A stretch of 64,000 nt of DNA from Microbacterium sp. UFMG61 (GTDB lineage: Bacteria > Actinomycetota > Actinomycetes > Actinomycetales > Microbacteriaceae): contig NZ_JACAFP010000013.1 of assembly GCF_015354505.1 (NCBI RefSeq), forward strand, positions 952-64,951, in the 5' to 3' direction. The position numbers and the translations under genes were made by a program. Every line of letters starts with the position of its first letter. The first letter of the stretch is position 1. Shown here one piece after another: positions 51,882-60,826 of the stretch. The notes under the pieces were generated by a model. The model made no database searches. It saw only the letters and a program-made list of their open reading frames with translations, and was not told the DNA's origin.

Positions 51882-52637
51882 CTACTGCCGCGACCGGGAG
51901 CGCTTCATACCCATGGTGACCAGCAGCGCGAACAGTCCCAGCCACACGACGACGTTCAGGAAGAGCATCCACAGCTCATCCGTCTGCCCCGTGGTGAGGA
52001 CACCGTCGGTCAACGGCCAGCGGCTGAGGGCCACGAAACCGTATAGGGGCGTGAAGCGGGCGATGTCGAGCATCACCCCGTCGAGCGGCATGAAGACATT
52101 GCCGAAGAACGCGAAGAACGTCATCGAGATCGAGGCCAGCGCCGCGGCGGAGTCCGAGCTGAAGAACAGGCCGACGCCGAGTCCGAACAGCCCGTACATC
52201 AGGCCGATCCCGAGGATGATGGCCGCGGTGGCCACCCAGCGCCAGGCATCCTCGACCTGTGCGCCGGTCATCATGCCGGCGGAGAAGACGGCGACCAGTG
52301 CCAGCGCCGCGAAAGCGACCGATGTGAGCAGCTTCGTCAGTGCGTAGCCCGCGGTCGTCAGCGGGGTCATCGCGAGCTGACGACCCCACCCCTGCTTCGC
52401 CTCAGTCGCCGCGAGCGAGGTCAGCGAGCTCATCGCGACCGCCGTGCCGTAGGCGGCCATCGACGTCATCACGTAGAAGGAGACGTTGCCATGGCCGGCA
52501 GAGAGCGAGCCATAGCCCATCCCCGCGCCGAACAGCAGGTACATCGCGACCGGCATCGCCAGCGTGAAAGCGAGCGTGTACGGGTTGCGCAGCTGACGGA
52601 TGCCTTCAATGCGCAGCATGGTGGGTGAGACGAGCAT
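51882..52637 (-). CDS. ABC-2 type transporter permease
   Basis: A 251-residue permease with six predicted helices. The ABC-2 family pattern is visible in RNPYTLAFTLAMPVAMYLLF near the N-terminus and FGNVFMPLDGVMLDIARFTP near the fifth helix. Together with the upstream ATPase it should export a lipid, antibiotic or peptide. The start is one base after the ATPase stop, so the two are coupled. Confidence 0.9.
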   Translation of the reverse strand: MLVSPTMLRIEGIRQLRNPYTLAFTLAMPVAMYLLFGAGMGYGSLSAGHGNVSFYVMTSMAAYGTAVAMSSLTSLAATEAKQGWGRQLAMTPLTTAGYALTKLLTSVAFAALALVAVFSAGMMTGAQVEDAWRWVATAAIILGIGLMYGLFGLGVGLFFSSDSAAALASISMTFFAFFGNVFMPLDGVMLDIARFTPLYGFVALSRWPLTDGVLTTGQTDELWMLFLNVVVWLGLFALLVTMGMKRSRSRQ

Positions 52638-52638
52638 G

Positions 52639-53613
52639 TCAGTTCTCCGTCAATGCTGTGAAGGCGGTTTCGAGGGTGGCTGCGGCGATCTCGAGGTCGT
52701 GGGCGCCGTTGTCGAGCAGAATGCGGGCAGCGGCGTCCGAGTCCGCTGCGCGCAGGCTCAGCCGGTCCCCGTCCAGTCGCACGTCGACGACGCCGTCCGT
52801 GTCTTTCAGGGTCGCGACGAGCACCGCATGGGCCGAGTCGACGGTCGCGGAGAGGCTCCGCTCGCCCAGACTCGCGCGCAGCAGCGCCGTGGGGGCGTCC
52901 GCGACGATCGCGCCGCGGTGCATCACCACCGTCCGGCGCGCGAACTGCTCCGCCTCTTCCAGGTAGTGGGTGGCGAAGACGATCGTGCGCCCGGCATCCG
53001 CATCCGCCCGCATGACGTCCCAGAAATGCCGCCGGGCGGTGACGTCCATGCCTGCCGTCGGCTCGTCGAGCACGAGGATGTCGGGGTCGGAGACCATGGC
53101 GAGTGCGAACTTCACCCGCTGCTGCTCTCCACCGGAGCACTTCGACATCCGACGGCGGGCGAGGTTCTCGAGATCGGCACGGGCCATGACCTCGGGCATG
53201 CGTGCGGCGGCTTCTGCTCCGTACAGCGAGGCGATGAGGTGCACGGTCTCGCCCACGGTCAGGTCGCCCAGCAGACCGCCGGTCTGCAGCACCGCGCCGA
53301 TCGCGCCGCTCGACGTGGCCCGCTCCGGCGTGACCCCCAGCACCTGCACGGTGCCGGTACTGGGTCGTGTGAGCCCCAGGAGCATATCGAGGGTGGTCGT
53401 CTTGCCTGCGCCGTTCGGCCCCAGCAGTGCCACGACCTCCCCGCGGCGGATCGACAGATCGACTCCGGCCACGGCCTGCACGCGGCTGTCGCCCGAGCCG
53501 AAATGGCGAGTGACGCCGCGCAGCTCGAGCACGACCGGATCATCGTTCGAGGCGTCGGATGCCGGACGAGCGGCGGCCTGCGCCACCGGACGACCTACGG
53601 AGGTGTTGTTCAT
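52639..53613 (-). CDS. ABC transporter ATP-binding protein (DrrA-like)
   Basis: A 324-residue ATPase. Walker A LLGPNGAGKTTTLDMLLG, signature SKCSGGEQQRVKFALAM, Walker B DILVLDEPTAGMD and the switch His in IVFATHYLEEAE are complete. A C-terminal regulatory extension is like those of drug-export ATPases. It is the first gene of the operon ATPase-permease-kinase-regulator, which resembles drug- or envelope-stress-responsive export systems. GGCTGGAGG precedes ATG 53613. Confidence 0.92.
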   Translation of the reverse strand: MNNTSVGRPVAQAAARPASDASNDDPVVLELRGVTRHFGSGDSRVQAVAGVDLSIRRGEVVALLGPNGAGKTTTLDMLLGLTRPSTGTVQVLGVTPERATSSGAIGAVLQTGGLLGDLTVGETVHLIASLYGAEAAARMPEVMARADLENLARRRMSKCSGGEQQRVKFALAMVSDPDILVLDEPTAGMDVTARRHFWDVMRADADAGRTIVFATHYLEEAEQFARRTVVMHRGAIVADAPTALLRASLGERSLSATVDSAHAVLVATLKDTDGVVDVRLDGDRLSLRAADSDAAARILLDNGAHDLEIAAATLETAFTALTEN

Positions 53614-53655
53614 GCCTCCAGCCTTCCGAAGAGGCGACGACGGCGCCGGAGTGCG

Positions 53656-53689
53656 GTGTCATCTCCTCGGCATGACACGTGTCATGCCG
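53656..53689. promoter_or_regulatory. Perfect palindrome, candidate response-regulator operator for the ABC/TCS operon
   Basis: CGGCATGACAC directly followed by its complement (53668-53689) is a perfect 22-bp palindrome. A third half-site, GTGTCAT, lies at 53656-53662. It lies 55-76 nt before the ATPase gene and within the gap behind the upstream monooxygenase stop, so a terminator hairpin for that gene is the alternative; no U-tract follows. Confidence 0.5.
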
Positions 53690-53696
53690 CGGGCGC

Positions 53697-55568
53697 TCAG
53701 GATGCCGGCAGCAGTGCTCCCTCGAAGAACGACGCCAGCTCATCGACGGCATCGAGCGGCAGGATCGCGGAGACGTACTGATCGGGGCGCACCACGACCA
53801 CGACGCCGTCTCGCGACAGCTCACGCGCCTCGAAGATGTCGGTCTCCGTCCACTTCGACGGCCCCGCGGCATATACCTTCTCCCAGTCGGTGAGTCCGAG
53901 CGGCCCGGTCTTCGGCTGGAACAGCGCGGGAGCCGACGTGACCTCGACGTCCTCGTAGGGCTGCTGGTAGATCGCCTTCACGTCGAAGACGGAATCCTGA
54001 TCGGCATCCGCCGGCGTGAAGCGAGCCAGCACCGGCCCCGCCTCCGAAGCCCAGGCGTCGAGCGTCGCCGCATCCCGACCGCCGAATGCGTACACGCGCC
54101 AGCGCCCGTCGGCCTTGGCATGGTGGCCGAGATGGATGACGTTGCCGTCGCCCACCCGCACGACCTCGGCGGACTTGAAGCGCTTGCCGAGCGGGAAGCC
54201 CGCGGCGAGCGCCTGATGGGCATCCGTTCCCGTGATCATCGACGAGGTGTACTGCGTCATGAACCCCGAGGGGAACTCCGCCGTGGCGAGGTAGTAGGTC
54301 GCGAGATCGTTGGGGTCGGTGATCTCCGAGGGTTTGCGGGCCATGAGACTCGACCACTCACGGTCGAAGTCGATGAGCTGCTGAGCCACCGGTCGACGTT
54401 CGGCCCCGTAGGTCGCGAGCAGTGCCTCAGGCGCCCGTCCGGTGAGCACGGATCCGAGCTTCCACCCGAGGTTGAAGCCGTCCTGCATCGACACGTTCAT
54501 GCCCTGCCCCGCCTTGGCGCTGTGGGTGTGGCACGCATCGCCGGTGAGGAACACCCGCGGAGTGCGGCCGGAACCGTCGATCACGTCGTCGAAGCCGTCG
54601 GTGACCCGGTGACCCACCTCGTAGACGCTGTGCCAGGCGACCTCTTTCACATCGAGCGTGTAGGGGGTGAGGATCGCGTTGGCCTTCGCGATGATCTCCT
54701 CGATCGGCGTCTGCCGCACACGGTGATCGTCGTCGTCCGCGACCTCGCCGAGGTCGATGTACATCCGGCTGAGGTATCCGCCCTCGCGCGGAATGTGCAG
54801 GATGTTGCCCGCCTCCGAGTTGATCGCGCACTTGGTGCGCCAATCGGGAAAGTCGGTGTTCACGAGCACATCCATGACGCCCCATGCATGGGCGGCGCTG
54901 GCACCGACGTGGGTGCGTCCGATCGCCTGTCGCACGCCGCTGCGCGCCCCATCGCACCCGACCACGTACTTCGCCCGGACGATGCGCTCTTCACCGGCGC
55001 GCTCCCCTGCGACGTAGCGCAGCGAGACCTCGACCGGGTACTCACCCTTGTCGTGCACCGTGAGGCCCACGAACTCGATGCCGTAGTCGGGGGCGATCCT
55101 GCCGGGCCCATACGCCGCGGCTTCGGCGAAGTAGTCGAGGACTCGAGCCTGGTTGACGATCAGATGAGGGAACTCGCAGATGTCGTAGGCGTAGTCGGCG
55201 GTGCGCGAGGTGCGCACGATCTCGCTCGGATTCTCGGGGTTCGGGCCCCAGAAGTTCATCCAGCCGATGTTGTAGGCCTCGGCGATGATCCGCTCGGCGA
55301 AGCCGAACGCCTGGAACGTCTCGACGCTGCGCGGCTGGATGCCGTCGGCCTGGCCGAGCACGAGGCGGCCCTCGCGCTTCTCGATGATGCGCGTGGACAC
55401 GCCGGGGTACTGCGACATCTGGGCGGCGAGCAGCATCCCGGCGGGGCCGGAGCCGACGATGAGCACGTCGATCTCGTCGGGGAGGTCTGCGGGTCGATCC
55501 GCGCCGATGCCCGCGGCATCCGTCACGCGCGGATCCCCCGAGACGTAACCGTGGTGGTGGAACTGCAT
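53697..55568 (-). CDS. FAD-dependent aromatic hydroxylase (3-hydroxybenzoate 4-monooxygenase/phenol 2-monooxygenase family)
   Basis: Single-component flavoprotein hydroxylase, 623 residues. FAD motif IVGSGPAGMLLAAQMS, the DG motif VVGCDGARSGVRQAIG, and the GD motif FLTGDACHTHSAKAGQGMN are intact; the last 180 residues form the thioredoxin-like C-terminal domain of the family. It adds one oxygen next to a phenolic OH using NAD(P)H. Beside a homoprotocatechuate cleavage locus the likely job is 3- or 4-hydroxyphenylacetate hydroxylation, replacing two-component HpaBC, which is absent here. GGAAGGA precedes ATG 55568. It is probably cotranscribed with the symporter upstream. Confidence 0.85.
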   Translation of the reverse strand: MQFHHHGYVSGDPRVTDAAGIGADRPADLPDEIDVLIVGSGPAGMLLAAQMSQYPGVSTRIIEKREGRLVLGQADGIQPRSVETFQAFGFAERIIAEAYNIGWMNFWGPNPENPSEIVRTSRTADYAYDICEFPHLIVNQARVLDYFAEAAAYGPGRIAPDYGIEFVGLTVHDKGEYPVEVSLRYVAGERAGEERIVRAKYVVGCDGARSGVRQAIGRTHVGASAAHAWGVMDVLVNTDFPDWRTKCAINSEAGNILHIPREGGYLSRMYIDLGEVADDDDHRVRQTPIEEIIAKANAILTPYTLDVKEVAWHSVYEVGHRVTDGFDDVIDGSGRTPRVFLTGDACHTHSAKAGQGMNVSMQDGFNLGWKLGSVLTGRAPEALLATYGAERRPVAQQLIDFDREWSSLMARKPSEITDPNDLATYYLATAEFPSGFMTQYTSSMITGTDAHQALAAGFPLGKRFKSAEVVRVGDGNVIHLGHHAKADGRWRVYAFGGRDAATLDAWASEAGPVLARFTPADADQDSVFDVKAIYQQPYEDVEVTSAPALFQPKTGPLGLTDWEKVYAAGPSKWTETDIFEARELSRDGVVVVVRPDQYVSAILPLDAVDELASFFEGALLPAS

Positions 55569-55616
55569 CGTCGTCGATTCCTTCCGGATGATGGCTGAAT
55601 GAGGTCTGACTCGGCG

Positions 55617-56996
55617 TCAGGCCTTGGCCAGGCCGTAGATCGGGCTCACGGACTGCTCCTCCTCATGGTCCGGTCCCAGCGGGATGCCGGAGCGGTCGCG
55701 CAGCAGCAGCGTCGCGATGAGTCCGAGCACGGTCATCCCTGCGAGGTACCAGGTGACCGCCTGCGTCGAACCGGTCGCCTGCACGATCGCGGTCGCGATG
55801 GTCGGGGCGAAGGCACCACCCGCGATCGCACCGATCGCGTACGAGATCGAGACGCCCGAGAAGCGGATGCTGGCGGGGAACAGCTCGGTGTACAGCGCCG
55901 CCTGCGGTCCGTAGGTGAAACCGAGACCGACAGTGAGGATCGCGAGCCCCGCGAACAGGAGACCGATCTCTCCCGTGTTGACCAGCGGGAACAGCGTGAA
56001 CACTCCGACGAGCTGCATGACCCAGCCGATGACGTAGGTGGTGCGCCGGCCGATGCGGTCCGACAGCCAGCCCGCGATGAGCGTGGTGATGAGCCAGGTC
56101 ACCGCGGAGCCTGCGACGGCCCACAGCACGGGTCCGCGCTCGAGTCCGATCGGCCCTTCGAGATTGGTGGCGTAGCCCTGGATGTATCCGCCCGTCGTCA
56201 TGTAGCCGACGGCGTTGTTGCCCGCGAACACGAGAGCCGCGATGATCACGAGCAGCAGGTGCTTGCGGAAGAGCTGCACGATCGGCATCTTCGCCTTCTC
56301 CTTGCGCTCCGCGAGCTCGGTGAAGACCGGGCTCTCCTCGACCTTGCGGCGCACGTAGTAGCCGATGAGGATCAGGACGACGCTGAGCAGGAACGGGATG
56401 CGCCAGCCCCACTGGAGGAACTGGTCTCCCGGCGCGATCGCGGTCATCAGGGCCATCACACCCGAGGCGAGCAGCAGACCGAGCGGCACTCCGATCTGCG
56501 GAGACGCTCCGAAGATGCCGCGCCTGGTACGCGGCGCATGCTCGACGGCCATCAGCACGGCCCCGCCCCACTCGCCACCGGCCGAGATGCCCTGGATGAT
56601 GCGGAGCAGCACGAGCATGATCGGCGCGGCGATGCCGATCGCCTCGTAGGTCGGCAGGACTCCGATGAGGGCGGTCGCCGCCCCCATCAGGATCAGCGTC
56701 CACATGAGAACCGTCTTGCGCCCCAGCTTGTCGCCGTAGTGACCTGCGAGGAAGGCTCCGAGCGGACGGAACAGGAAGCTGACTCCGACCGTAGCGAACG
56801 CGATGATGGCGCTGTTCGCGCCGAGCGGTTCGAAGAAGAGCTGCCCGAAGACCAGGCCGACGGCCGTGGCATAGATGAAGAAGTCGTACCACTCGACCGT
56901 GGTCCCGACGACCGTGGCGAACACGACGCGGCGGCGATCGGCCGGCGTCGCGATGGTTCCGGTGGGTGTGAACCCTTGTGTTGACTGCCCGCTCAT
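55617..56996 (-). CDS. MHS-family symporter, probable hydroxyphenylacetate uptake
   Basis: Twelve-helix transporter of 459 residues with VEWYDFFIYATAVG in helix 1, GHYGDKLGRKTVL in the 2-3 loop and GISAGGEWGGAVLMAVEHAP, thus closely related to the symporter at 17443-18762. AAAGGAG precedes ATG 56996. It is the first gene of the minus-strand unit with the hydroxylase, divergent from the cleavage operon. The expected substrate is the phenolic acid degraded by the locus. Confidence 0.88.
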   Translation of the reverse strand: MSGQSTQGFTPTGTIATPADRRRVVFATVVGTTVEWYDFFIYATAVGLVFGQLFFEPLGANSAIIAFATVGVSFLFRPLGAFLAGHYGDKLGRKTVLMWTLILMGAATALIGVLPTYEAIGIAAPIMLVLLRIIQGISAGGEWGGAVLMAVEHAPRTRRGIFGASPQIGVPLGLLLASGVMALMTAIAPGDQFLQWGWRIPFLLSVVLILIGYYVRRKVEESPVFTELAERKEKAKMPIVQLFRKHLLLVIIAALVFAGNNAVGYMTTGGYIQGYATNLEGPIGLERGPVLWAVAGSAVTWLITTLIAGWLSDRIGRRTTYVIGWVMQLVGVFTLFPLVNTGEIGLLFAGLAILTVGLGFTYGPQAALYTELFPASIRFSGVSISYAIGAIAGGAFAPTIATAIVQATGSTQAVTWYLAGMTVLGLIATLLLRDRSGIPLGPDHEEEQSVSPIYGLAKA

Positions 56997-57077
56997 GGGG
57001 TGTCTCCTTTGGTTGTGACTGCACTGTCACGGCGTGCTCGCGAGGGGGATGCGGGTTGCTTGCCGAGGATGGAACCG

Positions 57078-57089
57078 ATGATATATGAT
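57078..57089. promoter_or_regulatory. Candidate GntR operator in the divergent hpa promoter region
   Basis: ATGATATATGAT is a near-palindrome (centre 57083/57084) in an AT-rich patch between the symporter and the FAH-RraA gene. It resembles the TNATATAT-type sites bound by FadR-subfamily GntR proteins, one of which is coded in the operon. Confidence 0.45.
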
Positions 57090-57138
57090 TTCGAATACGA
57101 CGCACAAGGCGTCGCCGAAGAGCGCGAGGAGGCGCCCC

Positions 57139-58620
57139 GTGACGGCATCCATGACCCGCCCCGGCAAGATCATCGCGATCCACCTGAGCTACGCGTCCCG
57201 GGCGGATCAGCGCGGCCGCCGCCCCGCCGCTCCCTCCTACTTCTTCAAGCCGGCGAGCTCCGTCGGAGTGTCAGGCGGTACGGTCGAACGCCCCGCCGGC
57301 ACCGAGCTGCTGGCCTTCGAGGGTGAGATCGCCCTCGTGATCGGCACGGCCGCACGCCACGTGTCGCTCGACGACGCATGGACGCACGTCGGCTGGGTCA
57401 CCGCCTCGAACGACCTCGGCCTGTACGACCTGCGTGCGAACGACAAGGGATCCAACGTCCGCTCCAAGGGCGGCGACGGCTACACACCGCTCGGTCCCGA
57501 GCTGATCGATGCCCGCGCCGTCGATCCCGCGGCGCTCCGCGTGCGCGCCTGGGTGAACGGCGAGCTGCGCCAGAACGACACCACCGACGGACTGATCTTC
57601 CCGCTCACCCAGCTCGTCGCCGACCTGTCCCAGCACTTCACTCTCGAGCCCGGAGACGTCATCCTCACCGGCACCCCGGCAGGGTCGTCGGTCATCGCGC
57701 CCGGCGACGTCGTCGAGATCGAGGTGGACGCTCCGGATGCCGCGGGCTCGCCGTCCTCGGGCCGCCTGGTGACCACGGTCACCCAGGGCGAGATACCCTT
57801 CGACGGCGACCTCGGCTCCCTTCCGGCCGTCGACGACCTGCAGCGCGCCGAAGCGTGGGGATCGCGAGACGCCGCGGGCCTTCCCGCCGAGACGCGTGCG
57901 CCCGCGCTCTCCCCCGCACTGCGTGCCAAGCTGCTCGAGGCGCCGACCGCCGGGCTCTCCACTCAGCTGCGCAAACGCGGTCACCACGCGTGTTTCATCG
58001 ACGGAGTGGCCGCGAACATCCCCGGGAGCAAGATCGTCGGCACGGCCAAGACACTGCGCTTCGTGCCCTACCGCGAAGACCTGTTCGCGGCTCACGGCGG
58101 CGGGTACAACGCGCAGAAGCGCGCCTTCGACGCGGTCGACGAGGGCGAGATCATCGTGATCGAGGCGCGGGGAGATGCGACCACAGGCACGCTCGGCGAC
58201 ATCCTCGCTCTGCGCGCCCGAACCCGCGGCGCGGCAGGTGTGGTGACCGACGGCGGCGTGCGCGACTTCGACGCGGTCGCCGAGATCGGGCTGCCCGTCT
58301 TCTCGCGGGGCTCGCACCCCTCGGTCCTCGGACGCAAGCACGTGCCCTGGGACGTCGACGTGACGATCTCGTGCGGCGGAGCAGCCGTGCAGCCCGGCGA
58401 CATCATCGTGGGCGATGGCGACGGCGTCATCGTGATCCCCCCGTCGCTGGCCGACCAGGTCGCCGACGATGCGCTCGCACAGGAGATCGAAGACGCCTGG
58501 ATCGCCGAACAGGTCGCCGCGGGCCACCCCGTCGACGGCCTCTTCCCCCTGAATGCCGAGTGGCGGGCGAAGTACGACGCCGCCACGGGCACGGGCTCCG
58601 AGGTCGGGAGTGAGGGATGA
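57139..58620 (+). CDS. Fumarylacetoacetate hydrolase-family / RraA-like fusion, probable HpaG-type decarboxylase-isomerase
   Basis: A 493-residue fusion. Residues about 1-230 are a FAH fold (LLAFEGEIALVIG with a metal-binding Glu, and EPGDVILTGTPAG); about 265-480 are a RraA/HMG-aldolase fold (VVTDGGVRDFDAVAEIG). E. coli HpaG is two fused FAH halves that decarboxylate and isomerise; here the second half is an unrelated fold. With no HpaF isomerase in the locus, the RraA half may supply a missing step. GTG 57139 is six bases behind GAGGAGG; the open frame reaches back to 57085. It heads the hpa operon. Confidence 0.82.
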   Translation: MTASMTRPGKIIAIHLSYASRADQRGRRPAAPSYFFKPASSVGVSGGTVERPAGTELLAFEGEIALVIGTAARHVSLDDAWTHVGWVTASNDLGLYDLRANDKGSNVRSKGGDGYTPLGPELIDARAVDPAALRVRAWVNGELRQNDTTDGLIFPLTQLVADLSQHFTLEPGDVILTGTPAGSSVIAPGDVVEIEVDAPDAAGSPSSGRLVTTVTQGEIPFDGDLGSLPAVDDLQRAEAWGSRDAAGLPAETRAPALSPALRAKLLEAPTAGLSTQLRKRGHHACFIDGVAANIPGSKIVGTAKTLRFVPYREDLFAAHGGGYNAQKRAFDAVDEGEIIVIEARGDATTGTLGDILALRARTRGAAGVVTDGGVRDFDAVAEIGLPVFSRGSHPSVLGRKHVPWDVDVTISCGGAAVQPGDIIVGDGDGVIVIPPSLADQVADDALAQEIEDAWIAEQVAAGHPVDGLFPLNAEWRAKYDAATGTGSEVGSEG

Positions 58621-59303
58621 CTGAGGTCACCACCTCCAGCAAGTCGGAGCGGGCCTACACCTGGATCCGCGCGCGCATCGCCGGCCACACGTTCGGCCCG
58701 GGCTACCGTCTGGTGCTCGGCTCGCTCGCCGAAGAGCTGGACATGAGCGTCGTGCCCGTGCGCGAGGCCATCCGCCGGCTCGAGGCCGAGGGCCTGGTCA
58801 CGTTCGAACGCAACGTCGGCGCGCGCGTCACTCTCGTCGATGAGAGCGAGTACGCGCACACCATGCAGACGCTCGGTCTCGTCGAGGGTGCGGCCACGGC
58901 ACTGTCCGCACCACTGCTCGACGCGTCGACCCTCGACGCCGCAGACGCGGTCAACGAGCGCATGACGCGGATGCTCGACCATCTCGATGCCCACGCGTTC
59001 ACCGAGCTCAACAGGCAGTTCCACTCTCTGCTCTTCGGGCCCTGCCCGAACCCGCACCTGCTCGATCTGGTGCACCGCGGGTGGTCGCGGCTGTCCGGCA
59101 TCCGCGATTCCACGTTCGCCTACGTTCCCGGCCGCGCTCGCCATTCGGTCGAGGAGCACACGCAGATCCTCGAGCTGATCCGAGCGGGCGCAGACCCACT
59201 CGAAATCGAGCTCGCCGCACGAAATCACCGTTGGCGCACGAGGGATGCCTTCCTCGATGAGCTCCACACCCGTTCGCACCCCTCCGGAGGAGACGAGTCA
59301 TGA
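58617..59303 (+). CDS. GntR-family (FadR/FCD subfamily) regulator
   Basis: A 228-residue regulator: winged HTH at 8-75 (GSLAEELDMSVVPVREAIRR) and an FCD ligand domain with metal-binding His residues in LNRQFHSLLF, SVEEHTQIL and ARNHRWR. Such proteins commonly repress aromatic acid operons and are released by a pathway acid. It is coupled by ATGA overlaps to the fusion gene before and hpaE after, so it is autoregulated within the operon. Confidence 0.88.
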   Translation: MTEVTTSSKSERAYTWIRARIAGHTFGPGYRLVLGSLAEELDMSVVPVREAIRRLEAEGLVTFERNVGARVTLVDESEYAHTMQTLGLVEGAATALSAPLLDASTLDAADAVNERMTRMLDHLDAHAFTELNRQFHSLLFGPCPNPHLLDLVHRGWSRLSGIRDSTFAYVPGRARHSVEEHTQILELIRAGADPLEIELAARNHRWRTRDAFLDELHTRSHPSGGDES

Positions 59304-60796
59304 CCGATTCCCGCATTCCCGCAGACCTGCCCGACCACATCCAGCACTACATCGACGGCGCGTTCGTCGACTCCGTCGACGGCGACACGTTCGACGTGCT
59401 CGACCCCGTGACGAACAAGACCTACACGACCGCCGCTGCGGGAAAGAAGGCCGACATCGAGCTCGCCGTCGCCGCTGCGAAGCGCGCGTTCGACGAGGGC
59501 CCCTGGCCTCGGATGCTCCCGCGCGAGCGCTCGCGTGTGCTGCACCGCATCGCCGACATCGTCGAGTCCCGCGACTCGCGCCTGGCCGAGCTCGAGTCGT
59601 ACGACTCGGGGCTCCCGATCACGCAGGCCCTCGGTCAGGCACGTCGCGCCGCCGAGAACTTCCGCTTCTTCGCAGACCTGATCGTCGCGCAGTCCGATGA
59701 CGCGTTCAAGGTGCCCGGTAAGCAGATGAACTACGTGAACCGCAAGCCGATCGGTGTCGCGGGCCTCATCACGCCGTGGAACACGCCGTTCATGCTGGAG
59801 TCGTGGAAGCTCGGCCCCGCGCTCGCGACCGGCAACACCGTGGTGCTGAAGCCCGCCGAGTTCACACCGCTCTCGGCATCGCTGTGGGCGGGGATCTTCG
59901 AAGAGGCCGGCCTGCCGCAGGGCGTCTTCAACCTCGTCAACGGACTCGGCGAGGACGCCGGAGACGCGCTCGTGAAGCATCCGGACGTGCCGCTCATCTC
60001 GTTCACGGGCGAGAGCTCGACCGGACAGCTGATCTTCGGCAACGCCGCCCCGTTCCTCAAGGGACTCTCGATGGAGCTCGGCGGCAAGTCGCCCGCCGTC
60101 GTCTTCGCCGACGCCGATCTCGAAGCGGCGGTCGACGCCACGATCTTCGGTGTCTTCTCGCTCAACGGCGAGCGCTGCACCGCGGGTTCCCGCATCCTGG
60201 TCGAGCGCGCGATCTACGAGGAGTTCGTCGAGAAGTACGCCGCGCAGGCGAAGCGCGTCAGGGTGGGCTACCCGCACGACCCCGCGACCGAGGTCGGCGC
60301 TCTCGTGCACCCCGAGCACTACGACAAGGTGATGAGCTACGTCGAGATCGGCAAGACCGAGGGGCGCCTCGTCGCCGGTGGCGGACGCCCCGAGGGGTTC
60401 GACGAGGGCAACTTCGTCGCCCCGACCGTGTTCGCCGATGTCTCGCCCGACGCCCGCATCTTCCAGGAGGAGATCTTCGGACCCGTGGTCGCGATCACAC
60501 CGTTCGACTCCGACGACGAGGCGCTCGCTCTCGCGAACAACACGAAGTACGGGCTCGCCGCGTACATCTGGACGAACGATCTGAAGCGCGCGCACAACTT
60601 CGCGCAGTCGGTCGAGGCCGGAATGGTGTGGCTGAACAGCAACAACGTGCGCGACCTCCGCACGCCCTTCGGCGGGGTCAAGGCCTCGGGCCTGGGGCAC
60701 GAGGGCGGATACCGCTCGATCGACTTCTACACCGACCAGCAGAGCGTGCACATCACACTCGGCGGCGCGCACAACCCGACCTTCGGCAAGAACTGA
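59300..60796 (+). CDS. hpaE: 5-carboxymethyl-2-hydroxymuconate semialdehyde dehydrogenase
   Basis: NAD-dependent aldehyde dehydrogenase, 498 residues, oxidising the ring-cleavage semialdehyde to the tricarboxylic acid. The base Glu is in SMELGGKSPAVV and the nucleophile Cys in LNGERCTAGSRIL; the N-terminus and PWNTPFMLESWKLGPA segment resemble the HpaE branch. It starts with an ATGA overlap after the regulator. Identification rests on family plus the hpaD neighbour. Confidence 0.9.
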   Translation: MTDSRIPADLPDHIQHYIDGAFVDSVDGDTFDVLDPVTNKTYTTAAAGKKADIELAVAAAKRAFDEGPWPRMLPRERSRVLHRIADIVESRDSRLAELESYDSGLPITQALGQARRAAENFRFFADLIVAQSDDAFKVPGKQMNYVNRKPIGVAGLITPWNTPFMLESWKLGPALATGNTVVLKPAEFTPLSASLWAGIFEEAGLPQGVFNLVNGLGEDAGDALVKHPDVPLISFTGESSTGQLIFGNAAPFLKGLSMELGGKSPAVVFADADLEAAVDATIFGVFSLNGERCTAGSRILVERAIYEEFVEKYAAQAKRVRVGYPHDPATEVGALVHPEHYDKVMSYVEIGKTEGRLVAGGGRPEGFDEGNFVAPTVFADVSPDARIFQEEIFGPVVAITPFDSDDEALALANNTKYGLAAYIWTNDLKRAHNFAQSVEAGMVWLNSNNVRDLRTPFGGVKASGLGHEGGYRSIDFYTDQQSVHITLGGAHNPTFGKN

Positions 60797-60826
60797 CCCG
60801 AACCCGACGTGAGCAAGGACGCTGAC

